From assembly GCF_014650995.1 (NCBI RefSeq), contig NZ_BMWA01000047.1, positions 1-34,429 on the forward strand: a stretch of 34,429 nucleotides of DNA. The letters are read 5' to 3'. Each line of letters opens with the position of its first letter. Within the stretch, counting starts at the first letter, position 1. The DNA is from Streptomyces viridiviolaceus (GTDB lineage: Bacteria > Actinomycetota > Actinomycetes > Streptomycetales > Streptomycetaceae). Position numbers and translations under genes: made by a program. Positions 16,826 through 23,998 of the stretch are shown in pieces. Below the pieces are notes generated by a model, which saw only the letters and a list, made by a program, of their open reading frames with translations, made no database searches and was not told the DNA's origin.

Positions 16826-18850
16826 ATGGGAACGACGGAGAGGATGGGGCAGGCGCGCGTACGCCAGGTCACCGCGGCCGCCCAGCGGTACCGCGCGACG
16901 AGCGACGAGCGCCTGGCCGTGGAACGGCAGCAGGATGCCGGCGTTCCTTTCCCGGACTCGCGCCAGGCGCTCGCCGCGCGGGCCACGCGCCTCCTGGACC
17001 GGCACGCGGTGCCCGCCGCCATGGCCGTGGAGGTCGTGCGCGCACAGCCGCTGAGCGCGTCCGACGCCTATGAGCGCATCCTCGGGGTGTCCAAGGAACT
17101 GCAGGCCTGGAGCTTCCTGCCGCGTGGTGCCCGGGCAGCGCGTACCGTCGCACGGATATCGGTGCGCGAGAACGGCCGCGAACTGCCGCTCGGCACCGGC
17201 TTCCTGGTGTCGCCGCGCCTGATGATGACGAATCATCACGTGCTCAGCGACGCCGAGACGACCCGGCAGTGCTTCGTCGAGTTCGACGCCCAGGTCACCG
17301 TCGACAACGCACCGCAGCCGCCGACGCGGCTGGAGCTGGATCCGGACGCGTTCTTCGTGTCCGACGAACGCCTGGACTTCGCCCTGGTACTGGTCGCACC
17401 CGGCCCCGACGCGCGGCCGCCGGGGGAGACGTTCGGCTGGAACCGGCTCAGCGCCCAACCGGGCAAGTTGATCATCGGGGAGCCGGTCAACGTGATCGGG
17501 CACCCGATGGGCCGTCTAAAGGAGATCGCCGTCCGAGACAACATGCTCCAGGTACGGCTCGACGACTTCCTCCACTACAGGACGGACACCGAGCCCGGGA
17601 ATTCTGGCTCCCCGGTCTTCAACGATCAGTGGGAGGTCGTCGCGCTCCACCACAGCGGGGTGCCGAGGACCGACGACCAGGGCCGCCTCCTGCGCAAGGA
17701 CGGGCAGGTTTGGCAGCCCGGCGACGGCGACGACGCGATCGACTGGGTATCCAACGAGGGCGTACGCATCAGCTCGATCCTGCGCTACCTCGCTCAGCTG
17801 CCGCCCGGCGTCCGGTCAGGACCGCTGTCCGAGATGGGCACCGAGTCGGGGCTGGGCCTAAGGGAGTCCGCCGCTTCCGCTGCGGCGCCCCCCGTCGCCG
17901 TGCCAGGACCGGCGGTTACGACGGCCGACGCGCGTACGGGCCTGCGTGCGCGACAGGGCGCGTTCGGCGGTCGGCGCCACCTCGTTTTCCTGCATGGGCG
18001 GTCCCAGGAGGGCAAGGACCCGGAGATGCTGCGCCGCGAATGGGCGGCCGGTCTCAACCAGGGACTGGTCCGCGCCGGGCTCCCGACGGTCGACCCGGCC
18101 GACGCCTGGTTCCCCTACTACGGCGACCGGCTGGCGCAGTCGCTCTCCGCCCACGAGGCCGTACCACGTGTCATCGAGGCCCCGGGTCTCCCCCCGGCCG
18201 AGGGGGTCGCTCCCGCCTCGCCCACGGCCCGGGCGGTGTACGAGGAGGTGATCGGCGAGGCCGCCGTGCGGTGGGACCTTCCGCAGGATAGGCAGCCGGA
18301 GGTCGAGCGGATCGGGCTGGGCGACATCGTCGGAGGCCTTCAGCGACAGCTGAGCTGGCTGGCCGCGAGGAGTGACCTCGACGCGTGGACCATCGCCCTG
18401 GTCTTCCGTGACGTGGCCGCGTATCTCGACGACCGGCGCCTGCGGGACACGGTCCTGGACTGTGTGCTGGAGACGATCCCCGAGGAGGGGGAGGTCGTGC
18501 TCGTCAGCCACAGCCTCGGCACGGTGGTCGGTATGGACCTGGCCACACGGTTGTCGCCCGCCGTGGCTCCGATCCACCTCACCACGGTGGGCAGCCCGCT
18601 CGGGCTGGACAGCGTGTACAAGAGGCTGCTCAGCGGCGGGCCGAAGCGGCCCGACGCGGTGGCGGACTGGCTGAATGCGTGGTCCCCCTCCGACGCGGTG
18701 GCCATCGGATGCCCGCTGGCTGGCGACTGGGCGGATGCGCTGACCGATGTCGCCGTCATCAACGCCCGCGACCGGGCCCACAGCGTCGTGGAATACCTGT
18801 CCCACCACGAGGTCGCCGGGGAGATCGGCCACCACCTCGAGCGCAGGTGA
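16826..18850 (+). CDS. Trypsin-like protease fused to alpha/beta hydrolase
   Basis: A 674-aa two-enzyme fusion. ATG 16826 begins one base after the peroxidase stop, with GAGGAG upstream. Residues 1-105 are helical, with a short repeat-like region. Residues 110-325 are a chymotrypsin-fold protease with the full triad: His138 (TNHHVL), Asp184 (LDFAL) and Ser260 (GNSGSPV). After an Ala/Pro linker, residues 383-670 are an alpha/beta hydrolase: LVFLHG strand, nucleophile Ser563 in VSHSLGTVVG (Ser in place of the usual first Gly), with candidate acid Asp623 (SPSDAVAIG) and His652 (DRAHSVVEYL). Trypsin domains joined to effectors of this sort are typical of bacterial conflict or signalling proteins, where proteolysis may release the effector. 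No signal peptide, so it probably acts in the cytoplasm. Confidence 0.92.
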   Translation: MGTTERMGQARVRQVTAAAQRYRATSDERLAVERQQDAGVPFPDSRQALAARATRLLDRHAVPAAMAVEVVRAQPLSASDAYERILGVSKELQAWSFLPRGARAARTVARISVRENGRELPLGTGFLVSPRLMMTNHHVLSDAETTRQCFVEFDAQVTVDNAPQPPTRLELDPDAFFVSDERLDFALVLVAPGPDARPPGETFGWNRLSAQPGKLIIGEPVNVIGHPMGRLKEIAVRDNMLQVRLDDFLHYRTDTEPGNSGSPVFNDQWEVVALHHSGVPRTDDQGRLLRKDGQVWQPGDGDDAIDWVSNEGVRISSILRYLAQLPPGVRSGPLSEMGTESGLGLRESAASAAAPPVAVPGPAVTTADARTGLRARQGAFGGRRHLVFLHGRSQEGKDPEMLRREWAAGLNQGLVRAGLPTVDPADAWFPYYGDRLAQSLSAHEAVPRVIEAPGLPPAEGVAPASPTARAVYEEVIGEAAVRWDLPQDRQPEVERIGLGDIVGGLQRQLSWLAARSDLDAWTIALVFRDVAAYLDDRRLRDTVLDCVLETIPEEGEVVLVSHSLGTVVGMDLATRLSPAVAPIHLTTVGSPLGLDSVYKRLLSGGPKRPDAVADWLNAWSPSDAVAIGCPLAGDWADALTDVAVINARDRAHSVVEYLSHHEVAGEIGHHLERR

Positions 18851-19209
18851 CGCGCGTCGGCCGCAGTGGGCCCGGCCTGGATATGGTCCTGAGGGCCAAC
18901 CGGCGGAGCCGTGAAGGCTCACCGATCGGTTTAGCGAACCGTAGCGGCCCTGCGGCAGACCGTGACCTACACGCCCCGCGACTAGGCGGCGCCAGGCACC
19001 CTCCTCGGTGACGCCGCAAGACCGCGGCCTCTTGCGGGCCGTGCTCGGCGGTAGCGGGGCGGCTGCTTTGGTACCGGGCATCGTCGGTCGTACCGACCGG
19101 CGCGGTGTAGCCGATCCGGGCCGGGTGTCGATGACGATGCCGCCGGTCGTCGCCGCCCTCTGCCAGGCGCTCGGGGCGAGGGCCGCCGCGGCTGCCGTGT
19201 TGACGTCCC
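18851..19209. other. Intergenic stretch between convergent genes
   Basis: 359 bases between the stop of the trypsin-hydrolase gene and the stop of the endonuclease gene, which converge here. It should contain terminators for both. The segment 18897-18945 has partial dyad symmetry, but I found no clean stem with a T-run. No frame resembles a known protein. Confidence 0.4.
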
Positions 19210-20091
19210 TTACATGACGATGTCTTCGAACCTCTCCAATTGCGTCCACCGCTTTTCGGCACGCACACGCGGAGGCAGCCGGTCTGCGGCCGGAAGCGGT
19301 CCCAAGTCCAAGCCTGTGGCCTCCGCGACGTCAGCCACAGGCACCTGGAAGGTGCGGAAGGCTCCAAGCGGCGGAGGATCTCCGGCCCTGGCTGCCTCAG
19401 CCAAAGCTCGCGCAGCGGCGTCGCGGGTCAGATCGGGGGTCTGGTCCAGGACATACGCGGTGGAGGCCAGCTCGCCGTCCTGCATGAACGCGGCGACCTT
19501 CCAGAACTGCAGCGGTACCTTGATGCCCCGGTACGGGGGGTCGGAGCCATCAAGGACCGGTCCGGTGAACACCGACAGCTTGCGGTCGAACGCCTCAGCA
19601 TGGTCGAGCAAGAAGTTCTCCAGCCCCTGCCACAGCTTCTTGCCCTGGTTGAACTCCTCCTGCTGCGGGGCAGCGTTCGTGTAATAGAACGTGTCGCTGT
19701 TAGCCGTTTCTGCCTCGGATCCCGTTCCCCAGACCGGATCGAGCCTGCGGACGAGGTGGCCCTTGTCCAGCGGGTTGTTCTTGTAGACGGGGTGCCCCGT
19801 CTGCTGGCCGTCGGGAAGGCGTGGATCAAAGCGCCAGTCGTCGTCGCGCTCCGCGTCGACCAGCTTCAGGCCGTCGATCATGACAGCCGTTGACGTGGCC
19901 AACCGTCGGTCGGGACGAAACACCACGCTGAAGTGGGTGTACGGCAGCACGACGGTCTCGACGGCTGGATCGGTAGGGAGGGGCAACGGTACGGCCGGCC
20001 CGAGGAACCGTTCGTCGTAGCCCTGGCGGTTCGCCAGTGACTCCCGTGTCACCGCCTCGGCGGCCGATGTGGGATCAGAGGAAGGAGGCAT
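19210..20091 (-). CDS. DNA/RNA non-specific endonuclease
   Basis: A 293-aa nuclease of the beta-beta-alpha metal superfamily (NucA/EndoG type). The catalytic block is LDKGHLVRRLDPVWG: Asp109-Lys110-Gly111-His112, equivalent to the DRGH motif with His112 as general base. It is followed by TNAAPQ and the metal-binding Asn148 in EEFNQGKKLWQGLE, then the VFTGPV strand. The fold is complete. There is no signal peptide, unlike secreted nucleases of this family, so it may act inside the cell or be delivered by another route. ATG 20091 faces a small divergent ORF 14 bases away. Related nuclease domains are elsewhere found with trypsin-like proteases, and a trypsin-hydrolase gene converges on it here; any functional link is inference. 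Confidence 0.93.
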   Translation of the reverse strand: MPPSSDPTSAAEAVTRESLANRQGYDERFLGPAVPLPLPTDPAVETVVLPYTHFSVVFRPDRRLATSTAVMIDGLKLVDAERDDDWRFDPRLPDGQQTGHPVYKNNPLDKGHLVRRLDPVWGTGSEAETANSDTFYYTNAAPQQEEFNQGKKLWQGLENFLLDHAEAFDRKLSVFTGPVLDGSDPPYRGIKVPLQFWKVAAFMQDGELASTAYVLDQTPDLTRDAAARALAEAARAGDPPPLGAFRTFQVPVADVAEATGLDLGPLPAADRLPPRVRAEKRWTQLERFEDIVM

Positions 20092-20105
20092 GACCCTTCA
20101 CTACC

Positions 20106-20252
20106 GTGACAGCGGAGTCGTCCACCAGTACGCGCAGCGACGTCCCCCAGACGGACCAACTGGCGATACTCCCGCAAGACCTGAAGGCGGGCGACTGGGT
20201 TGTCCGCGGCTCGCAGATCGGCAGCCCGGGCGTCATACGCCGAGGGGCCTAG
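20106..20252 (+). CDS. Possible 48-aa protein divergent from the nuclease
   Basis: A short frame from GTG 20106 to TAG 20250-20252 that gives a well-formed small protein: a Ser/Thr/Asp start, then LAILPQDLKAGDWVVRGSQ and a short basic end. Third codon positions are GC-rich, which supports coding. GGAGG lies about 16 bases upstream, too far to be ideal. It reads away from the nuclease start. It could be a regulator or immunity-like partner of the nuclease, but there is no direct sign of that. Confidence 0.4.
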   Translation: MTAESSTSTRSDVPQTDQLAILPQDLKAGDWVVRGSQIGSPGVIRRGA

Positions 20253-20463
20253 GTGTGGCCCGGTCTGGTAGCACCGGCCGTCACAGAGAAGGAAAGGCCC
20301 CTGGGTGGCGGCCGGTCGGCCGCGCATGCACACCCTGCCCACCCCGTGGCCGGCACGTGGAGGAGACGTGAAGCGTGTTACGAATCGTCCATATTGCTGC
20401 GACTCTTACCTGCATCGTCCATTTACCGGCCGCATGCGCCCGGTTGACACCTTGTCAGGCTTA

Positions 20464-21341
20464 CTGGCCCTAACAAAAGCGGGTTGATCATGTGACTGTC
20501 GGCTTGGTCGCTCGTTGGTGGGGGCATGGGGAAGCGTCAGTCGCGGCCATGGATCGTGTCGGACGAACTGTGGTCGCTGATCGAGCCGTTGCTGCCCGAA
20601 CCGGCACCGAAGCAGGTCGAGGGACGGCCGCGGCTGCCCGACCGTCAGGCCTTGTGCGGCATCCTGTTCGTCCTGCACACGGGTATCCAGTGGGAGTACC
20701 TGCCCCAGGAGCTCGGCTTCGGATCGGGCATGACGTGCTGGCGGCGCCTGGCGGCCTGGAACGAGGCCGGCGTCTGGGACCAGCTGCACCAGCTGCTGCT
20801 GAACAAGCTGCGGTCGAAGAACCAGCTGGACTGGTCCCGGGCGGTGATCGACTCCTCCCACGTCCGGGCCGCACGCAGGGGCCCAAAAGCGGACCCAGCC
20901 CGGTCGACCGCGCACGACCGGGCAGCAAGCACCACATCATCACCGACGGTCAGGGCATCCTGCTCGCGGTGTCGCTGACCGGCGGAAACCGCAACGACGT
21001 CACCCAGCTCCTGCCCCTGCTCGACAAGATTCCAGCGGTCGCGGGAGTCGTCGGCCGGCCACGACGCCGCCCGGACATGCTCTTCGCCGACCGCGGCTAC
21101 GACCATGACAAGTACCGCCGGCTCCTTCGCGAGCGGGGCATCCGACCGGTGATCGCCGAACGTGGCCAGCACCGGCCTGGGCACCTTCCGCTGGGTCGTC
21201 GAGCGGACGATCTCCTGGCTGCACGGCTTCCGCCGCCTGCGCATCCGCTGGGAAAGACGCGACGACATCCACGAGGCCTTCCTCGGCCTCGCCGTCTGCC
21301 TGATCACCCACCGCCACGTCCAGAGGCTTTGTTAGGGCCAG
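20464..21341 (+). mobile_element. IS5-family insertion sequence, 878 bp
   Basis: The ends are inverted repeats: CTGGCCCTAACAAAAGC on the left, and GCTTTGTTAGGGCCAG on the right (its near-complement). TTA lies on both sides (20461-20463 and 21342-21344). The uninterrupted second copy of the flanking sequence near 28.88 kb has a single TTA at the same point, which proves the boundaries and a 3-bp target duplication. Length, TTA target and a two-frame transposase fit the IS5 family, probably its IS427-like group. Confidence 0.95.
20526..21335 (+). pseudogene. IS5-family transposase, frameshifted
   Basis: The first frame from ATG 20526 gives the N-terminal part (SDELWSLIEPLLPEP, GIQWEYLPQELGFGSG, AVIDSSHVRAARRG, with the first catalytic Asp in IDSSH). 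At 20882-20888 lies the slippery heptamer CCCAAAA, read as C CCA AAA, a textbook -1 site. The -1 frame continues with GSKHHIITDGQG and MLFADRGYDHDKYRRLL (second Asp). Near 21165-21175 a further unprogrammed break occurs: the family sequence (QPHGTGLGTFRW) fits loss of about eight bases. The rest (VVERTISWLHGFRRLRIRWE, third catalytic Glu) is in another frame and ends at TAG 21333-21335. The first shift is probably programmed; the second should kill the enzyme, so this copy depends on another for movement. Confidence 0.88.
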
Positions 21342-21470
21342 TTACAGCCCTTGCGGCCACTGCCCCGCTGCCCGAGACCGCCAAGCCACGGCACCCCGGC
21401 AGCAGCGGAGTCGTCACCCGAAAGTGAGTAACAGCCGCCTGCCGAGGGAGCCTGCCGCGGACGTGAAGAA

Positions 21471-21504
21471 GCCCCGCCCCTGCAGCAGCAGGAACGGGGC
21501 TTTT
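21471..21504. terminator. Double-stem hairpin with T-run in repeat copy A
   Basis: An outer stem GCCCCG/CGGGGC encloses a CC/AA internal loop and an inner stem CCTGC/GCAGG with an AGCA tetraloop, followed on the plus strand by TTTT. On the minus strand the same hairpin is followed by TTCTTC. It can work as a bidirectional intrinsic terminator, or form the 3' end of a small RNA. Confidence 0.78.
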
Positions 21505-21506
21505 CG

Positions 21507-21559
21507 TGGAGCACCGGGCAGGCCTTGCACCTGCATCTCCCCGCAGGAAGCGGAACGTC
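21507..21559 (-). other. tRNA-like 3' half (anticodon arm, T arm, acceptor, CCA)
   Basis: Reading the minus strand: a 5-bp stem TTCCG/CGGGG with a 7-base loop CTTCCTG (T at loop position 2), AGAT, then a T-arm-like GCAGG TGCAAGG CCTGC, then CCGGTGC, T and CCA. The T-loop differs from the invariant pattern at one position (TGCAAGGC against TTCAAGGC). No matching GCACCGG 5' acceptor strand or D arm is present upstream, so this is not a functional tRNA. It may be a relic of a tRNA 3' end, the usual target of integrases. Copy B has the same structure with a 6-base anticodon loop. Confidence 0.4.
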
Positions 21560-21634
21560 TTTCCTTAGACAGGACTACGCGACTTACGATTACGCGGGGT
21601 CGTCGGTTTCCCCCATCACAGTGAACATGATTCC

Positions 21635-22480
21635 TCACAAGCTGGGGATTAGCGGCAAGAGGATGCTCGGGGTCCCTTCTGAAACATCTCTGCTCATTTC
21701 TCCGATCCTCCAATTGCGGATGCCCACCAGGGGCACAACCTGCGTAGGAGTATCGGTTTCGTTTCTTACGTTGAAGCCGAAGAGGAAGAAACTCTGAGGT
21801 TGCCAGGCGTCTCTGCCTGTAATGCTCAGTGTGATTGACTGCTCATCAAGGTCATTTTTCGTAAAGCCGTCAACCGGCGGAAGGAGTCCGGCAAAATACC
21901 AGTTTGCCTGCCCGGTCTCAAGGTCCTCTTGCTCGGTGTCGTCCGATTCGAAGTCCACTACGGGAGTGCCGTCGGATTTGCTGATCTGAAGGCGGATTCT
22001 GTCGTTGGTACCGGAATCGATGGCGCCCAAAGTGGAGAGCAGCATCGCCACGCCGTTGATCGTGGTTCCAGGCGTGCCAAACTGGACCAGTGGGAGCGGG
22101 ACGGAAGCCCTGCCCTCGTTAGGGTCGGTACTCATTTTGTCCGGGAAGTTCATCCGAATAGCCAGAGGGAATACGGGCGGTCCACTGTCCTGCTCGACCC
22201 ACACGAAGGCCCGCTCCGGCCGCCATGCGTCATCACCGGTGATGTGCATTCGGATTGATGAATTAGTGAGATTGGTCGGGCTGAGGTTTGAGATAAGGTC
22301 ACTGTTTAGCCTGAATCCCTCAAAGAGGTGAGCGTCGCCATCCCCGCGCCTGCGGGAGAAGTGTCCATAGAATTTGTCGTCTCCGTTTTCGTTGATGGTC
22401 AGCGCGATGGCACTGCTACTGCCTGGATCACCCTCCCCGTGGCCCGTAAGTGTCCCAAGCCAGACGCGCGTGACAGCCAT
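21635..22480 (-). CDS. Two-repeat beta-rich protein, AT-richer than surroundings
   Basis: A 281-aa protein from ATG 22480 after AGGAAGGGG. Two related halves are visible: ITGDDAWRPERAFVWVEQD followed by PLAIRMNFPDKMS and PLPLV, and ITGRDAWQPQSFFLFGFNV followed by PLVGIRNWRIGEMS and LPLIP. Each half also has an RMHIT- or TLSIT-type strand, so a tandem beta-sandwich is likely. There is no signal peptide or membrane helix. Codons are much less GC-biased than in neighbouring genes, and the upstream 100 bases are AT-rich, suggesting recent acquisition. I do not recognise the family; a carbohydrate- or lipid-binding sandwich is a guess. It sits just inside repeat copy A and reads toward it. Confidence 0.85.
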   Translation of the reverse strand: MAVTRVWLGTLTGHGEGDPGSSSAIALTINENGDDKFYGHFSRRRGDGDAHLFEGFRLNSDLISNLSPTNLTNSSIRMHITGDDAWRPERAFVWVEQDSGPPVFPLAIRMNFPDKMSTDPNEGRASVPLPLVQFGTPGTTINGVAMLLSTLGAIDSGTNDRIRLQISKSDGTPVVDFESDDTEQEDLETGQANWYFAGLLPPVDGFTKNDLDEQSITLSITGRDAWQPQSFFLFGFNVRNETDTPTQVVPLVGIRNWRIGEMSRDVSEGTPSILLPLIPSL

Positions 22481-22592
22481 GTCGGCCCCTTCCTCTTGTG
22501 GATATAACCATTGCTAATACCTAAAGGAAGGGTGCGCAACTTCGGGTACTGCAAACGAGGATCCCCATCCCGGACTCCTAATCTCTGAGATA

Positions 22593-22746
22593 GCGGTCCT
22601 TGAGCTGATGTCCGTTTCGGGGTGAGGCTGAGACGGGGCTGCTCGTCGCGATACTCGGCCGGCTACTGCTTCCTGGTGAAGCTGCCGGTGTCGGCTTCGG
22701 TGAGGACGTCGAGCTTGACCAGGCGTTTCAGCTTGGCCCGGATGCC
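22593..22746. repeat. 154-bp inverted repeat, copy 1
   Basis: The reverse complement of this segment matches 23841-23994 over exactly the same length, with only a few differences. Copy 1 contains the end of a winged-helix-type reading frame and about 70 bases after its stop. The pair flanks the membrane protein gene and could allow inversion of the 1.1 kb between them. Confidence 0.9.
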
Positions 22747-22947
22747 TTCGATGTTCTTCGGCAGCAGTTCGTGGCCGAGGGCTTCACAGACGTCCCGGGC
22801 CCGCAGCGGTCCGGTCACATCGTTGAAGACGCCGAGGATGCGGGGGTGGTTCGGGTGCTCGGGCAGGTACGGTGGGGCAGCCGGAAGCCGGTCGGCGAGA
22901 CCCTTCCGTGTGATCGCGAGGTGTTCGAGGTGTGTCTCCGCCTCCTG
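22663..22947 (-). pseudogene. C-terminal fragment of a winged-helix-like protein
   Basis: A 94-codon frame with no start codon, closed upstream by a TGA. It reads AETHLEHLAITRKGLADRL, ILGVFNDVTGPLRARDVCE and GIRAKLKRLVKLDVLTE before TAG 22663-22665. The last 70 residues look like a winged-helix domain (PLRARDVCEALG helix-turn, then LKRLVKLDVLTEADTGSF wing). I recall similar C-terminal modules in Streptomyces proteins linked to transposons and mobile DNA. Its last 27 codons are copied, inverted, at the end of the membrane protein gene. Confidence 0.6.
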
Positions 22948-22949
22948 TC

Positions 22950-23924
22950 ATGGCATCCCGGGGCCCTGCGCTGAAGACTGTGCTCGTGGACGATCGTCAG
23001 GAGCCTCATTCCTTGATTACACGGTGGCTGGGCCGAAAGTTTGCCAAGTTGAAGCAGCGGTGGGGTAATCCCAAGTGGCGTGCGCTGGCTGTCGTCGCCT
23101 TTGTCGCGGTAATTGCGCTCGTGGCCCTGCTGGTGATCGCGCTGGCCGTTCCCGGGCCTCGTCCGAACACGATGCCGTATGAAGTCGCGCGTGTGTGCTT
23201 GCAGGTGCTCGGCGTCTCCATCGTGGGGTTCTTCGTGGGATTGGAAACCTTCAATCTGCAACAGGAACGCCTGGAACGGCAGCGTTTGGACGACCGGATC
23301 AGGGCCTTTCTCACCGAGATGCTGGATGCATACCACGGCGTCAAGCAGGTCCGTCGCGTACTCAGGGCCGAGACCGCCCCAAGCACAGCGCCGACCATCA
23401 CGGCCGACGCGTACTCGCGGTTGCTGCCCGAATTGTCCAAGCACCAACTCGTTTTCGAGTCCCTGGCGCGCAGTGCTCCGCTCATCGAAGGCCACGTGAA
23501 CGGCGGCTCCGCGATCTCGGTCAAGGAGGCCGGGGGCAAGTTCGCGCTCGCTCACGGCCAGCAGCACGTGCGCGGGACCGTGACGAAGTCACTCACCGCG
23601 CACTGCAAAGACATCGAGGGCTACCTCAACGATGTCGTCGCGGAGTTCGAGGTCTTTCATCAGTTCCTACCGCAGGCTGGGCGCATCTCCCTCGCCAAAC
23701 TCCATCTCGAAGAGACGGACCGCTTCCTTCACGACACGGACGAGTTCAGGGCCAAGGTCTCACGCCGCATCCGAGAAATGGTCAAGGTTCTGGAGACCAC
23801 GCTCCTGCGGACCTCAGGGGGCGGTCGGGAGTCTTCGGGTGGCATCTGGGCCAAGCTGAAACGCCTGGTCAAGCTCGACGTCCTCACCGAAGCCGACACC
23901 GGCAGCTTCACCAGGAAGCAGTAG
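22950..23924 (+). CDS. Membrane protein with a borrowed C-terminus
   Basis: About 324 aa. After a short basic N-terminus there are two hydrophobic helices (ALAVVAFVAVIALVALLVIA and VCLQVLGVSIVGFFVGLETF), then a long soluble helical part starting with a coiled-coil-like QQERLERQRLDDRIRAF. The final 27 residues (from GIWAKLKRLVKLDVLTEA) are identical in type to the winged-helix fragment encoded on the other strand at 22663-22947 and lie inside the inverted repeat. The natural C-terminus has therefore been cut off and replaced. The start is uncertain: ATG 22950 and GTG 22980 are in frame and neither has a good ribosome binding site, perhaps because the upstream region was also rearranged. Function unknown; whether the chimera works is unclear. 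Confidence 0.68.
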   Translation: MASRGPALKTVLVDDRQEPHSLITRWLGRKFAKLKQRWGNPKWRALAVVAFVAVIALVALLVIALAVPGPRPNTMPYEVARVCLQVLGVSIVGFFVGLETFNLQQERLERQRLDDRIRAFLTEMLDAYHGVKQVRRVLRAETAPSTAPTITADAYSRLLPELSKHQLVFESLARSAPLIEGHVNGGSAISVKEAGGKFALAHGQQHVRGTVTKSLTAHCKDIEGYLNDVVAEFEVFHQFLPQAGRISLAKLHLEETDRFLHDTDEFRAKVSRRIREMVKVLETTLLRTSGGGRESSGGIWAKLKRLVKLDVLTEADTGSFTRKQ

Positions 23925-23994
23925 CCGGCCGAGTATCGCGACGAGCAGCCCCGTCGCAGCCTCACCCGGAAACGGACATCAGCTCACGGACCGC
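23841..23994. repeat. 154-bp inverted repeat, copy 2
   Basis: The inverted match of 22593-22746. It supplies the last 27 codons and stop of the membrane protein gene plus 70 bases beyond. The ISAs1-type transposase fragment begins immediately after it, so the end of copy 2 marks a recombination junction. Confidence 0.9.
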
Positions 23995-23998
23995 CCTG

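Larger units (their letters stand above)
20303..21563. repeat. Direct repeat copy A (split by an IS)
   Basis: The parts 20303-20463 and 21342-21563 together match 28720-29098 in the same orientation, with roughly 20 differences over about 380 bases by hand alignment (about 94% identical). The copy is interrupted by the IS5-family element at 20464-21341. The substitutions do not follow a codon pattern, so the repeat is probably not a protein gene. It ends in a strong hairpin followed by a tRNA-like 3' half on the minus strand. With copy B it brackets a 7.2-kb segment. Confidence 0.9.

Noticed and set aside
20356..20490. Short GTG frame after GGAGGAGAC in both direct repeats (60 codons in copy B)
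   Set aside because: Differences between copies are not concentrated at third positions and the product is Cys/Arg/Pro-rich without any recognisable pattern.
21507..21559. Complete tRNA gene
   Set aside because: Only the 3' half pattern is present; no matching 5' acceptor strand or D arm, and the T-loop has a mismatch at an invariant base.
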